NCBI GenBank assembly: GCA_037954665.1
Contig: JBBMOL010000038.1
Span: 372,001 to 436,000, forward strand
DNA: 64,000 nucleotides
Direction: 5' to 3'
Source of the DNA: Laguncularia racemosa
Taxonomy: Eukaryota; Streptophyta; Magnoliopsida; Myrtales; Combretaceae
Below the pieces are notes generated by a model that had not been told where the DNA came from, searched no databases, and was given only the letters and a program-made list of their open reading frames with translations. Positions 47,266 through 59,881 of the stretch are shown here, in pieces. A program made the translations under genes and the position numbers. Positions within the stretch are counted from its first letter, which is position 1; the number at the start of each line of letters is the position of its first letter.

Positions 47266-47999
47266 ATCATAACTCCTTATCCTATAGTCTTCAGAAGCTC
47301 TAAAGATTAGAGAAATAGTGCAATCTTGTGAAACTCTTGCTCTCAAATATCAAAGCAAAGTTTAAATGAAGAATAAGTTAATACTTAATCAAGAACAAGT
47401 TGATGCTTAATAACTCCCTCACTTATTACAAGTTCATTTGAGCCACTAAATATGCCTATTACTCCTCCTAGCAAGTTCCTCTTAAGTCTTTTCTTCAAGT
47501 GTCATTCATATGTTACTCCTATTAGGTTATGTGACAACGTCATTCAGAATCCCACCTCTATAATTACCAAATAAAACTATTACATTTACTTTACTAAATG
47601 AAATAAGACTGTAATAAAATAGGTATTACTGAGGAATTGAATGGGGCTTAATAATGATTGAAAAGTTATTACTTTGTTTAGTTGATTTTATATAATTGCT
47701 ATTACTTTATTTAGTCGATTGAATGATTTTAAAAATAAGGGATAAATAGCTAAAAAGGTACTAGAATAGCCTTATGTATAATTGTATGATTATGATAATG
47801 TAGTCTTAATTATATGATTATATTCTATTACTTATCATATAATAATTATTAATATTCATATTAATTTAATGTGTTATACATTATGTATTGATAAATATTA
47901 TATAATTATAACTATTGTGGTATGATAAATATATTATTTATTCATATCATATAGTACTACAATTTTAACATTATATTATTTATTTATGTCATATAGTTA
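47266..47999. repeat. Segmental duplication, copy B, first part
   Basis: Matches 8360-9050. A ~25-bp ATTATTTAT.CAT.TCATATAG sequence occurs twice at the end (about 47935 and 47978), marking the junction with the truncated Ogre-like element. Confidence 0.85.
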
Positions 48000-48674
48000 T
48001 ACCCCTCCACTATTGTGTATACTCCTTGAAAGACTCATTACTTTTCTTTCACATATTATTGAGATCCTAAATGGATGGAGATGATTCAACATTAAACTTA
48101 TATTGGTTATAGAAGACCCTTTCCAGTTTATCCCATGTGTCTATCTCATTCAAATCTAGTTGGGCATACCTTGCGAAAGCTGGGCTGGTTAAACTATCTT
48201 GAAAAGTTTACACCATCAATCTCTCGTACCTAGTGTATTTAGCCATTTTTCTAATATAGAGTCTGGCGTGGAGTTTCAAGTAGCTTGTACTATGATACTT
48301 TTCAAAATTTAAGATCTTGAACTTCTCGAGGAATTCCTTATCTTCATAAATGGGCAAGTTAACTAGATCGGTCTGCTTAAATCCATCGATTCCCTAAAAA
48401 ACTCTCATCTTCTCATGGAACTTTTGGAGTAGCTTCTTTTCCATATCCTGTTGTTTTTCCTCAAACTTTCACCACTATCATTTCCCAATTCATTTCTAAG
48501 GTTTGAATTGATAGCTTGCTAAAGGTCAATTTGATCTACTTGGACTACTTTGTCAACATGGATTCAGTTGATGGTGGATGTTAGGGTCTACATTTGCTCA
48601 GTTAGTCATAACATAATTTATTCAAGAGCCATAATTCTTTGATATAGGTTGCTGTTACCGGTGTTTTCAACCAT
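48000..48674 (-). pseudogene. gag: Ogre/Tat-type gag, N-terminal part, truncated
   Basis: Starts MVENTGNSNLYQRIMALE at 48674 on the minus strand. Recognisable capsid sequence follows: KFKILNFEKYHSTSYLKLHARLYIRKMAKY, TFQDSLTSPAFARYAQLD, TWDKLERVFYNQYKFN and NESFKEYTQ.WRGI. The order matches Tat-clade gag. It is cut at the rearrangement junction near 48000 and carries several stops. The open pol at the window start belongs to a different, + strand element. Confidence 0.82.
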
Positions 48675-49119
48675 TTTAGCTCTTGAGCTAGTGATAATTA
48701 GGCTTTTGAGAAGGCCTATTTGCTTGGGAACTATCTTTGAGATCTGTAACATAATCCAAATCCATTAGATTTATTTAACTTCATAAATTTTCTTTTCCTT
48801 TTTCTTGCTTTTTTTTAATTTATTATTATTATTATTGTTTTTATCTTTTATTTATTTATTTTATTTTACATAAGTACATATATAAATACATAAATATTGT
48901 GACAAATTACAATTGAATAGTAATGTGGCATGTAATGTAACTCATAAAACCACAATCTCTTATAAATGTTCAAATAATTACATGACCCAAAAATGTAAAG
49001 TTTTATCTAAAATAAAGGAAAGTAAACTAGTAATTTTTTTTAAAAAAAAAAAATCTAAACAATACTATACCATGCATTTCTCCTATACTGGCTTGGTCGG
49101 ACTGCTTCTGCTTCTTCCA

Positions 49120-50559
49120 TCAGTTTCCAAATTCATTCATCCTTTTCTTTCAATTGGTTTTTTAAGTATTGGACAACCCATTGGGACTGCCTACGCTTCA
49201 TTTTCTAGTAATCTGTAGCCTTCTTCCATTTCTGATACAGGACTTCTACTTTTGCTAATATGGTGACTCTATATCCCTCCTCTTTTAGCGTTAGATTCTA
49301 TGATTCTGGCTCATGTTTGAACACATCGGGGGACTTATATTGTGCTTTACTAGTGTTCTTCATAAAATTGCAAATGAACTTTCGCATAGCCCTATGGGGC
49401 CCTATCCTTTCCTTTAGCTCACCTAGGTTTGCTATTTTCTTCACCTCCCTATTCTCCCATAACTCCTTGATATTATTAAGGTGGGCAATCTTGATTGCCA
49501 GTAGTATGTTAGCATCTTGATATTTAAGGATTACTTGCTTCAATGACCCTATATAGGTAATGTCTTGTAAGGGGCCTAACTATCTTACAACTTGGGCTAG
49601 GAAGTAATCCCATAATACCAATTAGGGGCACACCTGGATATTCCTCACATCCAAGTATGGCTAGGTGGCGATATCTCTTAGCTCAATCATCTGGAGTAAC
49701 TTGCACCATTGCCGAGTTAATGTGTCACTAAGCAGCTTAACCCGAGTAGTAAAGTTATCCACTATGTTTGCTTGTAAAGTTAAGGACCCCCTCATCAAAT
49801 CTGCTCCAAATGCCTTGATGTGGCTAACAAACCATGCTTTAACAAGGTGGGCCCTCCCTTGAACATGTCATGACCTTGTTGCTTCACGAAATTCAAGGCT
49901 TGGATTTGTTTTGCTAATATTTTTGGGATGTATGACTTACCTGTTAGAAATTGAGAGACTAATTCAGCTACCCTAAAATGAATGTTGGATTTCCCTTGTA
50001 GGAAAAGAATGGTTGCAAATGTCACCAATATGAATGTGTTGATGCGATTCCTTTTCCAATCATCATACCCTTTACAAAAAATGTCCTGCCTTTTGAGATA
50101 CGCTGATGAATATGCATACCAACTTCCCAATGTAGAAAACCAGATACACTTGTCTTTGCATTCAATCAGTGCTTCAACAATTTCGCTTTTCCTAACTCCT
50201 AACATATGGTAGAATATGTTCACAAGTTAGGCTTCCAAGTTTCAAGTCACTATTCCATTTTCCATAGCAAGGGCCTTGAGCAGTTAGGTATACTCCTCTA
50301 AGGTAGGTGCCAATTTGTAAGGTCTAAAATCAAATGATGATGACCTAGAATCCCATAAATAGGCCAAAGCTCTAATTAGATCCCACTTGAGTTGCACCTT
50401 CATTAGAGAAATTACTAGACCAATCTTCTACATGATACAATCTTGATGTTCTTTATTGAATGTGTCAAACTATTTACCCAAAGTTTCAGTGGGATAGGCA
50501 TACTAGTCCATGTGGATCTCGTTGACATAACTTGACTGATTTTCAATTTAGGTCTCCAT
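49120..50559 (-). pseudogene. Extra ORF upstream of gag (DUF7745-like), degraded
   Basis: Conceptual translation from ATG at 50559 gives conserved blocks: VQLKWDLIRALAYLWD, KLAPTLEEYT, then an open 142-codon stretch (49795-50223) with DWKRNRINTFILVTFATILFLQ. After a frame change come VCPLIGIMGLLPS-like sequence and WENREVKKIANLGELKERIGPHRAMRKFI (49298-49543). This is the protein of unknown function encoded before gag in Ogre-like elements, which I recall as DUF7745. Its role in the element is unknown. Several stops and at least one frameshift mark it as dead. Confidence 0.65.
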
Positions 50560-51221
50560 TTTGCTATAAATTACAACAAGAAAGCAGGAAAAACCAAAAT
50601 TTTACAAGGTTGAATGCGAATAATTATAAGGAAAAGATATCACAAAGACTATGATTTTTTAACATTAACAGAGTTGCAGCTTTACACTCGCAGTGCCACA
50701 TTACTTTTCATTTGTAGAAAAACAAATAAAACAGAACATAAAATAAGAATAGACAAGGAAATAAATGAAATGCAAATGCGCGGGAATGAGGGAAAGTTCT
50801 AAAGGTCCTCCGGCTCTATAATCGGTGGTTACATCGAAGCCTAGAGTGGAATCACCTAATCACCGCTAGGCGATGGTATACACCACTACAACTTGACAAG
50901 TACACAATGGCATTACGTCCTAGTTTTCTAAATGGCTTAGGTCCTACCATATCTAAACATGCATAAGAAAGAAATTCCATAATGGCCCATTAGGCCCTCT
51001 TTCCTCCTTCCTTCTTTTTCCTTTTCTTCCCCCCCTTTTTTTTTCTTCATCACTTGAAACTCGATTAATACCATTATTTACAAAAATAGTTCACAAGATA
51101 CATAATAAAAAAAGAAAGGCATATACAAGAAATTAAAGGCCTTTTAGACATATTCAAGAAAATTACTACATGGCTAGCTTACTTTTGTAAAAAAAAAAAG
51201 TCCCTAGTGAAGTCATCATCC
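50560..51221 (-). other. Ogre-like leader and putative PBS
   Basis: Directly after the LTR end (ACTCCACA on the minus strand) is GATGACTTCACTAGGGAC, resembling Tat-type primer sites, followed by non-coding leader with CT-rich and T-rich stretches. Confidence 0.5.
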
Positions 51222-54173
51222 TGTGGAGTATAGTTTTTTAATTATTTTCCTTAATTATAATCTATACTAAATCATATCCCTTTAATATAGATTACTTGAC
51301 CAAACTAAGGAAAATTATTTTTTTTTTAAAAGAGTCGCCACTAACCTAAATTAGAAAATAAGTTAAGGTTAATTGGGTAAATTAACCTCAACTAATTACT
51401 AGTATACAATTTTTCTAAAAAATATTTAACCAAAAATGCTGGATTTGTAAGCTAACCTATTAAAACCTAAATGGTTACCATGTAGAATTTTCAAAAATAT
51501 TTACTAAAAAGCCTTTATATTCCTATCTTTATTTTTTATGTATATGCTACTATATATTATACTAGATTATGAATCTATGCTAAAAAAAACTAAAATTAGA
51601 AGTTTGCCAAACTAATTTTCTAAAGTAATCTAAATTTTTTATTTTATCAAGATAATAACATAAAGTCTTTATTTATTTATTTTTTCTAAAGTTTTTATCT
51701 TATTTAATTTTTTTATTTTTTATTTTATTTCTTTTTTCTAAAGTTTTTACCTTATTCGATTTATATAAATTTTTCATTTTATTTAATTTTTCTAGAGTTT
51801 TTATCTTATTTAATTTTTCTAAAGTTTTTATTTTACTTAATTTTACAAAAAATTTATTTATTTTATTTTCTAAGGTTTTTATCTTATTTAATTCTCCTAA
51901 AATATTTATTTAATTTAATTTTTTCTAAATTTTTATCTTTTTTAATTTTTAAAGGTTTTATCTTATTTAATTTTTCTAAAGTTTTTCATTATATTAATTT
52001 TTTCTAAAGTTTTTCTTTCATTATTTTATTTAATTTTTCATAACCTAAAGTTTTTAGTTTATTACGGTTATTTTTCTTAACCTAAATTTTTTATTTTATT
52101 ATGGTTATTCTTCCTAACCAAAGTTTTTATTTTATTATAGTTATTCTTCATAACCTAAAGTTTTTATTTTATTATGATTGCCCTTGAAGGTATCTATGTA
52201 CTAGCTAGTTAGAATCAAATCATTTGTAGTTTGCTTTTTCCTTTTTCAAAATTTTAGTTTATTGATTAATTTTATTTAATGAAAAACATCAAGTTTACAT
52301 TATTTAATTAGGTTAATTTTATTAAGAAAATGCCTAAATGATGTAGATTTATTATATAATATTTTTGAAAAACCTATGTTTTGAAAACATTGTATTAAAT
52401 TTTTGTTTAGAAAAAAAACTCTAAGTGATAAAATCTTAAAATGTTATGTTTAAAAAAAATTGTTTTATTATTTTATTATTATTATTATTATTTTCTTTTA
52501 GTTTTTTTTTTGTATTTTTATTCCTATTCTATAAGTTTAATTAGAACCATATATTAAAAAACTCTATTTTTATCATTTTTTAATTTTATTGGATTATTTT
52601 TTTCTTTCCTAAAACTTTATTTATTTATTTTGGTTTTTAAAATTTTTCATTTTTATCTTTGTTTCTATTTCTAAGACCTTGACTAATATTAAAGATTTTT
52701 ATTTTATTTTTATATTTCCCCCCTTTTTTGAAGACTTTTTATTTAATTAAATCTTCCTTAGATTTTTATTTTTCGTCATCGAGCGATGATGTACACCACG
52801 ACAATCCAATAGGTACTTTAAGTTTGTATTTTCTTTTTCTTTTTTTATTTCTTTCTTCTAGACTAAGGATAAGCTAAAACAAAGACCTAAAAAAATAAAA
52901 TAAAACAAAATAAAGTAAATATCCCAACAAAATAAAATAAAATAAAATAATAAAATAATAATATGATGTCACTAACTGGGTGTATAGGGGACATGGGTCG
53001 GGTCTTTGCACGTGTGTCAAGTTTTATAGACGTGGGTCGGATCAGGTTGAATTAAGTCGAGTTAGATTGCGAATTGGGTTGTAAGCACGACAGCCAGGGG
53101 TCTTCGCCCTTGACACTCTAGTGGAGATCAAAGGCAGCTAAAGAGTGGTTCCCTAGGTTTTCAAGGATGTAGAGTGCAAATTCAGTGTTATTTTTTCCTA
53201 AAAACTAGCGTATGGTGGCGGTTTAGGAGGTGGTCGATGGTGGTTGTGGTGGTTTTTCTCGATACCATTGATTGATGTAAAACTGGACTAAAAGATAGAG
53301 TTTTTCCTATTCTATGTGACTTAAGGGCTCTTCTGATACCTAAATGGTGGTTTAAGGTTATGTGTCAGTGGAGCTATCTTAGAGCGAAGGTGGCGGTCAA
53401 TGCGAGTATGGGTTTAAAGAGAGAAAGTGTAAACTAGCTCTTGTGTGTGTATTTTTTTTTTCTATGTTTCCGAAGGTTTTTGATTGGTAGTTCCTTAGTC
53501 TATTAATAAGACTCCATGGATGAGCTTAAGGGACCTTGAATTGCACCAAATCTAACTAGGGATAAGTTTTGTTTTTGGATTTGATTTGTTTGTTTTTTCT
53601 TTGTTAAAATTGATGTTTATCAAATCTTGGGTTGAATGTGGAAAGATTTACATGGAAAAATTAGTTTAGGTGGGCTGGATTCATCCCCATCCATTCGTTT
53701 TTTCTTCCGAGGACATTAGCCGGTGGAAGAAGACAATCATGTGTGAAGCACATGACCTCGTCCGAACAACTGCATGCCGCCACATGGTAGCTGAGAAAAA
53801 AATAAGAAAAAGGCACAAAGTGCTCTAACCGTGACTCGAACCTATGACCCTAAGTCCCTCATGCACACACTAGGTAACCACACGAACCAATTAGGCTAGC
53901 CCTATTATCAGTTTTCTATTACAATTATTTTGTATTTAATCAATGGTCCTAATTGATATTTATTTATATTTTTTTAAATATATTTTTTCTTATTATTTAT
54001 TTATTATTATTCATTATTTATTTTTATTTTTTTACTCTTTTATAATCATTTTTCCATTTTATTTTTTTAGTTATTTATTTATATATATATATATGTTTAA
54101 TTTTTCCATAAATCCATCTTTCTTCCTTTTTTTTTTTTGTTTTTAGACAAGGACAAAAAATGAGGTGACTATA
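51222..54173 (-). repeat. 5' LTR of the Ogre-like element (about 2.95 kb)
   Basis: On the minus strand it begins near TCACCTCATTTTTTGTCC (compare TGTAAACACCCCATTTTTGCCC of the LTR at 6231). It then shows the tRNA-like block, a GTGGCGGC and TGATTGTCTTCTTC segment, a GACCCGACCC-rich segment, a long AT-rich stretch of TTTAATTTT-like words (51650-52950 on +), and GGTTAGTGGCGACTC near its end. The order parallels the LTR at 6231-8359. The 54-kb-side flank is copy B DNA. Confidence 0.8.
53829..53904 (-). other. tRNA-like module inside the Ogre-like LTR
   Basis: On the minus strand the A-box-like TAGCCTAATTGG (53887-53898) is followed by GGTTCGAGTC (53833-53842), a perfect B-box core. The spacing is 56 bp against 53 bp in the LTR at 6231-8359, at a comparable distance (about 275 bp) from the LTR start. 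Downstream flanks are also homologous (the CAYGTGGC and TGATTGTCTTCTTC region). Confidence 0.7.
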
Positions 54174-54354
54174 ATAATTATTTATATAAATATTCCTATG
54201 ACATAGTATAGTATTTTAATATCATTATTACATTATAAATAAATATATAATTATAAAACATATATTCTATTTAAATATAAATGTATATAACTTATTATTT
54301 TTATTTATTATCTTATATAATAATTATTAAGATATATTTTTTAATTATAATATT

Positions 54355-55254
54355 GGAAAAGTACAAATTTAATCCTCAATGTTTCACACCTTTTTCACTT
54401 GATTTCTAAACCTTTTTTTTTTCCTTTTTGCTATTTATTCCTCAATGTTTGCAAAAACTCACAAACAAGTCCTTCCATTAAGACTATTAACTTCTCCATT
54501 AGCATTTGATATGTGGTGCCATATGATTAGTTTATGTAATTATTTTAAATAAATAATATAATATAATATGAATAAATTAAATAAATATATATATATAAGA
54601 AAAGAAAAAGTAGAAAAAAAAAATTCAGCCACCTTAAGACCAAGAAGTAATTGTGGGCTACCGTAAGTAATTGTGTTGTGACCCACTTAAGAAAGTGGAT
54701 TGTGTAACCCACTAGTAGCTATGGAGACCCCTAAGGCCAAATATTAGAGAGAGAGAAAATGACCCAATTGGATTTCCTTCATTTTTTTTAAGGCCAAATA
54801 TTATAGAAAATGACCTCTAAGGCCAAATTTTTTTTTCATGCGACCCCCTACCAACCCCTACCTAGGTGGTGGGTAACCACCCACAATTGCTAATGGGTTA
54901 TACAACCCACTTTTTTAAAGTAGCCATTCTAGCTATTGCCCAACTTTAGGGTGGTTAGAGTTTCTTTTTCTATTTGTCTTTTTTTTTTGAATTTTTACAA
55001 TATTTTTTATTTTTCCAAAATTTTATATTTTTTAATATTTACTTTATTAATATTACATTTTTTATTTAAAAAATTTACATAGACCAATCAAAGGGTGTCA
55101 TGTGTTACTAGCTAATGGAAAAACTAATAGTGATAATAGATGACTCATTTGCAAACTTTTACAAATGTTGAGGACTTGAATGCAAAAAAATTAAACATTT
55201 AAGGCTCAACTAAAAAATGTGCCAAACAATGAAGACTAAATTTGTACTTTTCCC
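54355..55254. mobile_element. Long-TIR DNA element, Mutator-like (copy B)
   Basis: About 900 bp. GGAAAAGTACAAATTTAATC at the left and, reverse complemented, GGGAAAAGTACAAATTTAGTC at the right: nearly perfect TIRs, better preserved than in copy A. Flanks TATAATATT and TATAATAGA agree at 7 of 9 positions. No transposase. Confidence 0.65.
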
Positions 55255-55620
55255 TATAATAGAATATTATTTTATTTATGTTATATAATTGATATTATAT
55301 ACATCTTGTAATATTATAAATAGATATGTAATCATGAAATAAATATTGAAATTTACTATAGATATGTATCTTATATTATTTCTATTTATTATCCTATATA
55401 ATGTTTAATATATAATTATTTATATTTGTTAGGATATATAAATTTTAATTATAATATAATATTGCTTTTATTTATTATATAATTGATGTTTATTTATGTA
55501 ATGTCATATAATCATATTGCATATGTATTACTTATAAGGGTAATCATGGAAAGAGCCCACAAATAGCTAAGTAATAGCTATTAATGGGGTTAGGTTATGA
55601 ATCCCTATATAATCCTTTTT

Positions 55621-57400
55621 AAGGAAAAATGTTGCATTTGATATCTAAACTTGGTCCATTTTTTAATTAATTATTTGAAGTTTTAAAATATCAATTTACT
55701 AGTTAATCGAACTTTTTGTTGTTAACGTTGGTACTTGAGTTAACTTTATTAATGAGTTGGCACTGTAGGTTAGTAAATGCATAACATGTGCCCTATATAT
55801 TAAAAAAAAATTCCTTTGAAATGCCAACTAATTACCACAATATGTTTCCTAATTTAAATACATTAGTTTGAAAAAAATTAATGATTATTAATATTATAAC
55901 TTTAAACAATTAAATTAATTAAAAATAACTAAATATTCACCCAAAAAAAAAAAAATTCAACTCTCTCCTTCATAGCTCTCTCTTCCCTCCCATCATTCCC
56001 AAAATGTTTGCAAACTTGCAAATCTAATAGAAGTTTCAAAATATCCCAAATCAAATGTAAAACCGTAACTTTCCCTAACCCTAACACTAGTAACCTAACC
56101 TTATCCTATTGTTCAAGTTCCACCAAACCCATCAAGGTCAACCATTTTGTGGTAACCATCAGTGAACCAAGTTTTTATCACACTTTTGAATTGTGGTCAT
56201 CCACTTAAGCCATTTGATAGTAGAATAAGTATAATGGAGAGAGAGAGAGAGAGAACACCTTTTGATGGGAATCAAACCACTGTAACCTCAAAAATCCATT
56301 AACCGAACCAAGAACTAGACCTTAGCATTGAGACTTCTTCTTGAATAAATGGGACCAAGACATTTCACATACTGTTTTTATGTATTTGATATAATTTGTT
56401 TTGTATTTCAGTAGGTACATTTTTCGATTTTTATAGGATGACGAACCAACACACTAATGTCAAGTGTGTAAGATATACTTGAACCTACAAAGACAAGAGG
56501 AACCAACCTTATTTCACTTGGAGAAAACCAGCTTTCTTCACCTCATTCTACGTGGATGAATCAGTTCTTCAAGTGATCCTTTAGGACTAGTTTTGCTCTA
56601 TTTTACATTGTTGTAATTTCCTTATTTAGAGTAGGATATAAATACTTGTTCCTTCTGTTTTGTAAGTGACTTTTGAGAGATAAAATTTCAGACTTTGTGC
56701 CGTAGGAGAACATCCTCTTCACGCCTCCACTCTTATCAATTTCTAATTGAAATTGTGGCGAGTTCTTGCTTAAGGATTATTGTGCATAATATCAATAATT
56801 CTCAAGCCTTTCCAATTATTACTAGTGTGTAATATCTGGTACGTAATTGGATTTGTTATTTTTATTTCACCATCATGCCAAATTAGGGTTCTTCCTATTA
56901 CTAGGTTTCACGCCATTTGTGGAAGTTGGATTCAATTGTTCCTCTTTTATTTGATTGGTATTGAAATTCAATTGAAGCACATCACCTTTTGTTGAGAAAA
57001 TCCAATAGATCCATTGCCACCATCAAGTCTTGCACATTTATCTCATTGAAGGTAGAGAATAGGTAGAAGATGATGAAGAAGAAAATATGTTTTTTTTTTG
57101 GTAATATATTAGATAATTAAAAGGATGTATTTTTCTTCTTTTTTTCATTTCATTTTTTTAAGCCAAGTTGGTAATTCAGTATTATTTCTTTTTTATTTTA
57201 AGAATTTAATAGGTTTTGTTTATAATATAAGACATGTGCTATGCATTTATTAGCCCATAGTGCCAACTCATTAATGGATATAACATGAGTACCAATGCTA
57301 ACAACAAAAAGTTTAGTTAGGTAGTAAATTAATACTATGAATCTTTAGGTAGTAATTGGAAAAATAATCAAAGGTCAGGTACCAAATGCGATATTGCCTC
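55621..57400. mobile_element. Second long-TIR DNA element (copy B), with a solo LTR inside
   Basis: Paralog of 11714-12790, interrupted at 56263-56984 by a solo LTR. The inverted ends carry the same GTTAACTT-rich block as in copy A. The interior (GA)n run at 56236-56253 adjoins the solo LTR. Confidence 0.55.
56263..56984 (+). mobile_element. Solo LTR, + orientation (722 bp)
   Basis: TGATGGGAATC...AGCACATCA with a perfect 5-bp duplication CCTTT (56258-56262, 56985-56989). The empty site is at 12368-12372 in copy A. It shares the TATCAATTTC...AATTGTGGCGAG U5-like segment with the other LTRs of this group, but it is shorter, and its TATA inverted repeat (56632-56649) is degenerate, so it is a separate subfamily. 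Confidence 0.94.
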
Positions 57401-58034
57401 TATTTACAATAGGGATACATAATGAATAGTTATTATGTATTCAAAATACAAGTGAATAGAGTAATAACAATTCCCCCAAAGTGAGGATGCTAAACATTTC
57501 CTTCCATTCCATCTTATTCCCTCCATTCCCATTCATTTCCTTTAATCTAAATACACTCTTAAGGTTTTAATCACAAATGACCACATAATTTCAATGATGT
57601 TTTTATAGCATTTATATAATATGCAAATTAATAAAGCAAATAAAGATATAAATGACTCTTCCAATAGATCTACACACAATCTACTTGATATGTCACACTC
57701 CTAACTTTTAAGGTGATAACAATTTGTCACATAGCCTACTTAAATAGAGTATATAAGGCTTTCAATTATTGTGTTAGTTTTTAAACTAATTTTAAGACCT
57801 TAAAATCATTTAATTTTTGTGAAACCGTTTGTTGGGTTACTTGATTTGATTGGTTGGTAATTGAAAGTCTATACTAAACTAAAAGTTTGTCATTAGTTAA
57901 AAGTCCTTAAGCTTATTAGGCCCTAAAACATAATAGTTCACAAAACTTTAAACAATCCTTAAAGCCACAAGTGACTTCCATAACAAAGTTCATATATAGT
58001 ATGATAAATAGAACTAGAGAAAAAGAGGGTAGGT

Positions 58035-58140
58035 CTAATAATCCTCCTGTACTACATTGCGCTCATATGCACATAACTCCTCATTAAAGTCGTACTCCAT
58101 GGAATTGTAATAAGGGTCTACAAAGTAGTCATCCTCACCT
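58035..58140 (-). pseudogene. Possible terminal exon relic (copy B)
   Basis: On the minus strand a pyrimidine tract ending TTTTTTAG precedes an open stretch encoding GEDDYFVDPYYNSMEYDFNE and ending VVQEDY with a stop, about 34 residues. It is acidic and Tyr-rich. The frame and stop are the same as in copy A (13408-13512). The ORF reading upstream through (GT)n sequence to 58217 is not convincing as part of the protein. Family unknown. Confidence 0.3.
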
Positions 58141-58846
58141 AAAAAAGAAAAGAAAAGAGATACAAAAGCCAAATACACAATAACACACACACACACATAC
58201 ACATAAGCAAATGTCACACAAGTTTAGTTTTAATGCAATAAGTAACAATTCAATTTATAATGATAGTAAATTAAATAAAGATCCAGCATAGGAGTACTCA
58301 TGATTTCAAAAACATGACGATGAATCTAAGGTTCCAATACCACCATAGCGATCATCAAGAGACGATAAATTCAACTAGACTTTACGTTGATATGTAAACC
58401 TCAACCGATAAAGTAGCGTTGTCTAAGTTTCATTATTGTTATGTAGTTCTCACTAATTACAATCTAGGTATATTGTATCACCTATTAAGTCCCATAAACC
58501 CTGAGTGACTCCTAATATACCTTGTCTCCACTTTTAGTGCTTGTTATTCGATGTGATTCCATTTGTTAGCTACCCACTGAGCTATCTTCAGTGGTTGAAG
58601 CGCCTATACTACCATGTTTAATTGAAATTGTAATCCAAGGGTATCACTTGCTAGCTTAAATGATCAAGCACATACAATAAGCAAATGCTTAGCCAAGTTT
58701 AATTAATAGTTAGGTTTAATAATTTCTAACTTAGCAAACAACATGTAGTTATTGTGTACCTAAAAGGTTGAAGGTATTTCTAAAGTCGAGGACAATTCCT
58801 AATGATCGTGATTGTTTGATGTTTGATTTTTATGCAATTAGAAGAG

Positions 58847-59881
58847 TGATGCGCCTAAAGGGGGGTTTAAGTACATGTAATTGAATCAATCAACAATCAC
58901 TAAAAATGACAAGATAAATTCGGTTCTAAGGGGCACAAAAATTGCGTGAACCCTAAATATGAAAGATGATTCGAAGGCTATATTTCAAGGTAATGAAAAT
59001 CACAATGATGAAATCCTCAATTGAATCACTAAATCAACTTAAAATCCCAAGAGATTACCAATCATCAACAATAAAAAACAAGGTCGTATTCCTCCTTCTC
59101 AACAAGGTAAACCACGCCACAAAATATAGCAAATTTGATGGTTAGAACTAATGTCAAAATCGATCAATTTTATAACATGATAAAATGATTACAATTGAAA
59201 TCAAAATTTGCCCAAGAACAATCCTAATCAACCCTAGATATAACTCACTAGTGATGAAAAGGAAACATAACAAAAAGGAATTGATATTACTCACAATTTC
59301 TCTTTGTTGCAACTTGCCACAATTTCAATTCTTGGTATTGAAATTGATAAGAGCAATTTGGATTTTAGGAAAACCCTAACCTCACACATGAAGTGTTTTC
59401 TATTTTTGAAAATTTTGGCTAACCCCTCAAAATCCTACTTAAGCAAGTATTTATACTTGCTCCCTTTAGGGTTAAAAAGTCCATAAAATTACAACTATGC
59501 CACTTTTAAGGTGGTCAGTCCTAAAACTCAATTACAACCAAATAAAAAGTGTCCCAAAAGCATAGACATAAATAGTTCAAAGAAATAATTAAAAATAAAA
59601 ATAGTCTTCATCATGCTAGCTCTTCCATAGGATTCATCGGCCCAACTCATCACCGGTTTAGGTCGGTCTATGGATAACCCACAAGCTGAGTCTTAGTGAG
59701 TTTGTCCATCGCCCTGTAAAGCATGATAAGTGTGCTTGTTGGAATATACAATACATGAATAAGATAAAAGAGGTTAGTAAAAAAATAATTCTTAGGTCGA
59801 TTTGCTCAAAATGGGCTCTCATAGCCAAGATTTGAAATCATTTGGCTCTTGCCCTAATGATAGGTTTTGTTAGATTATGAT
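58847..59881 (-). mobile_element. Solo LTR, - orientation (1035 bp), same family as 39175-43387
   Basis: Starts TGATGCGCCTAAA on +, the reverse complement of the 3' end of the LTR at 39175. Its length matches that LTR (1034 bp). Flanked by perfect AAGAG (58842-58846, 59882-59886); the empty site is at 14209-14213 in copy A. The terminal bases at 59881 have decayed. It has the perfect TATA inverted repeat at 59443-59460. Clearly diverged from the young element, so the family has been active over a long time. Confidence 0.92.

Larger units (their letters stand above)
48000..54173 (-). mobile_element. Truncated Ogre/Tat-like retrotransposon (5' LTR, extra ORF, partial gag)
   Basis: The minus-strand order is LTR (51222-54173), PBS-like region, leader, an extra ORF upstream of gag, and the N-terminal part of gag, which stops abruptly near 48000. 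No protease, pol or second LTR remains. Because copy B resumes beyond the LTR, the 3' part of the element was probably deleted together with ~350 bp of duplicated flank. Confidence 0.85.

Noticed and set aside
53943..54146. Phe/Tyr/Ile-rich 67-codon ORF that looks like a membrane protein
   Set aside because: It is T-rich low-complexity LTR sequence read in frame.
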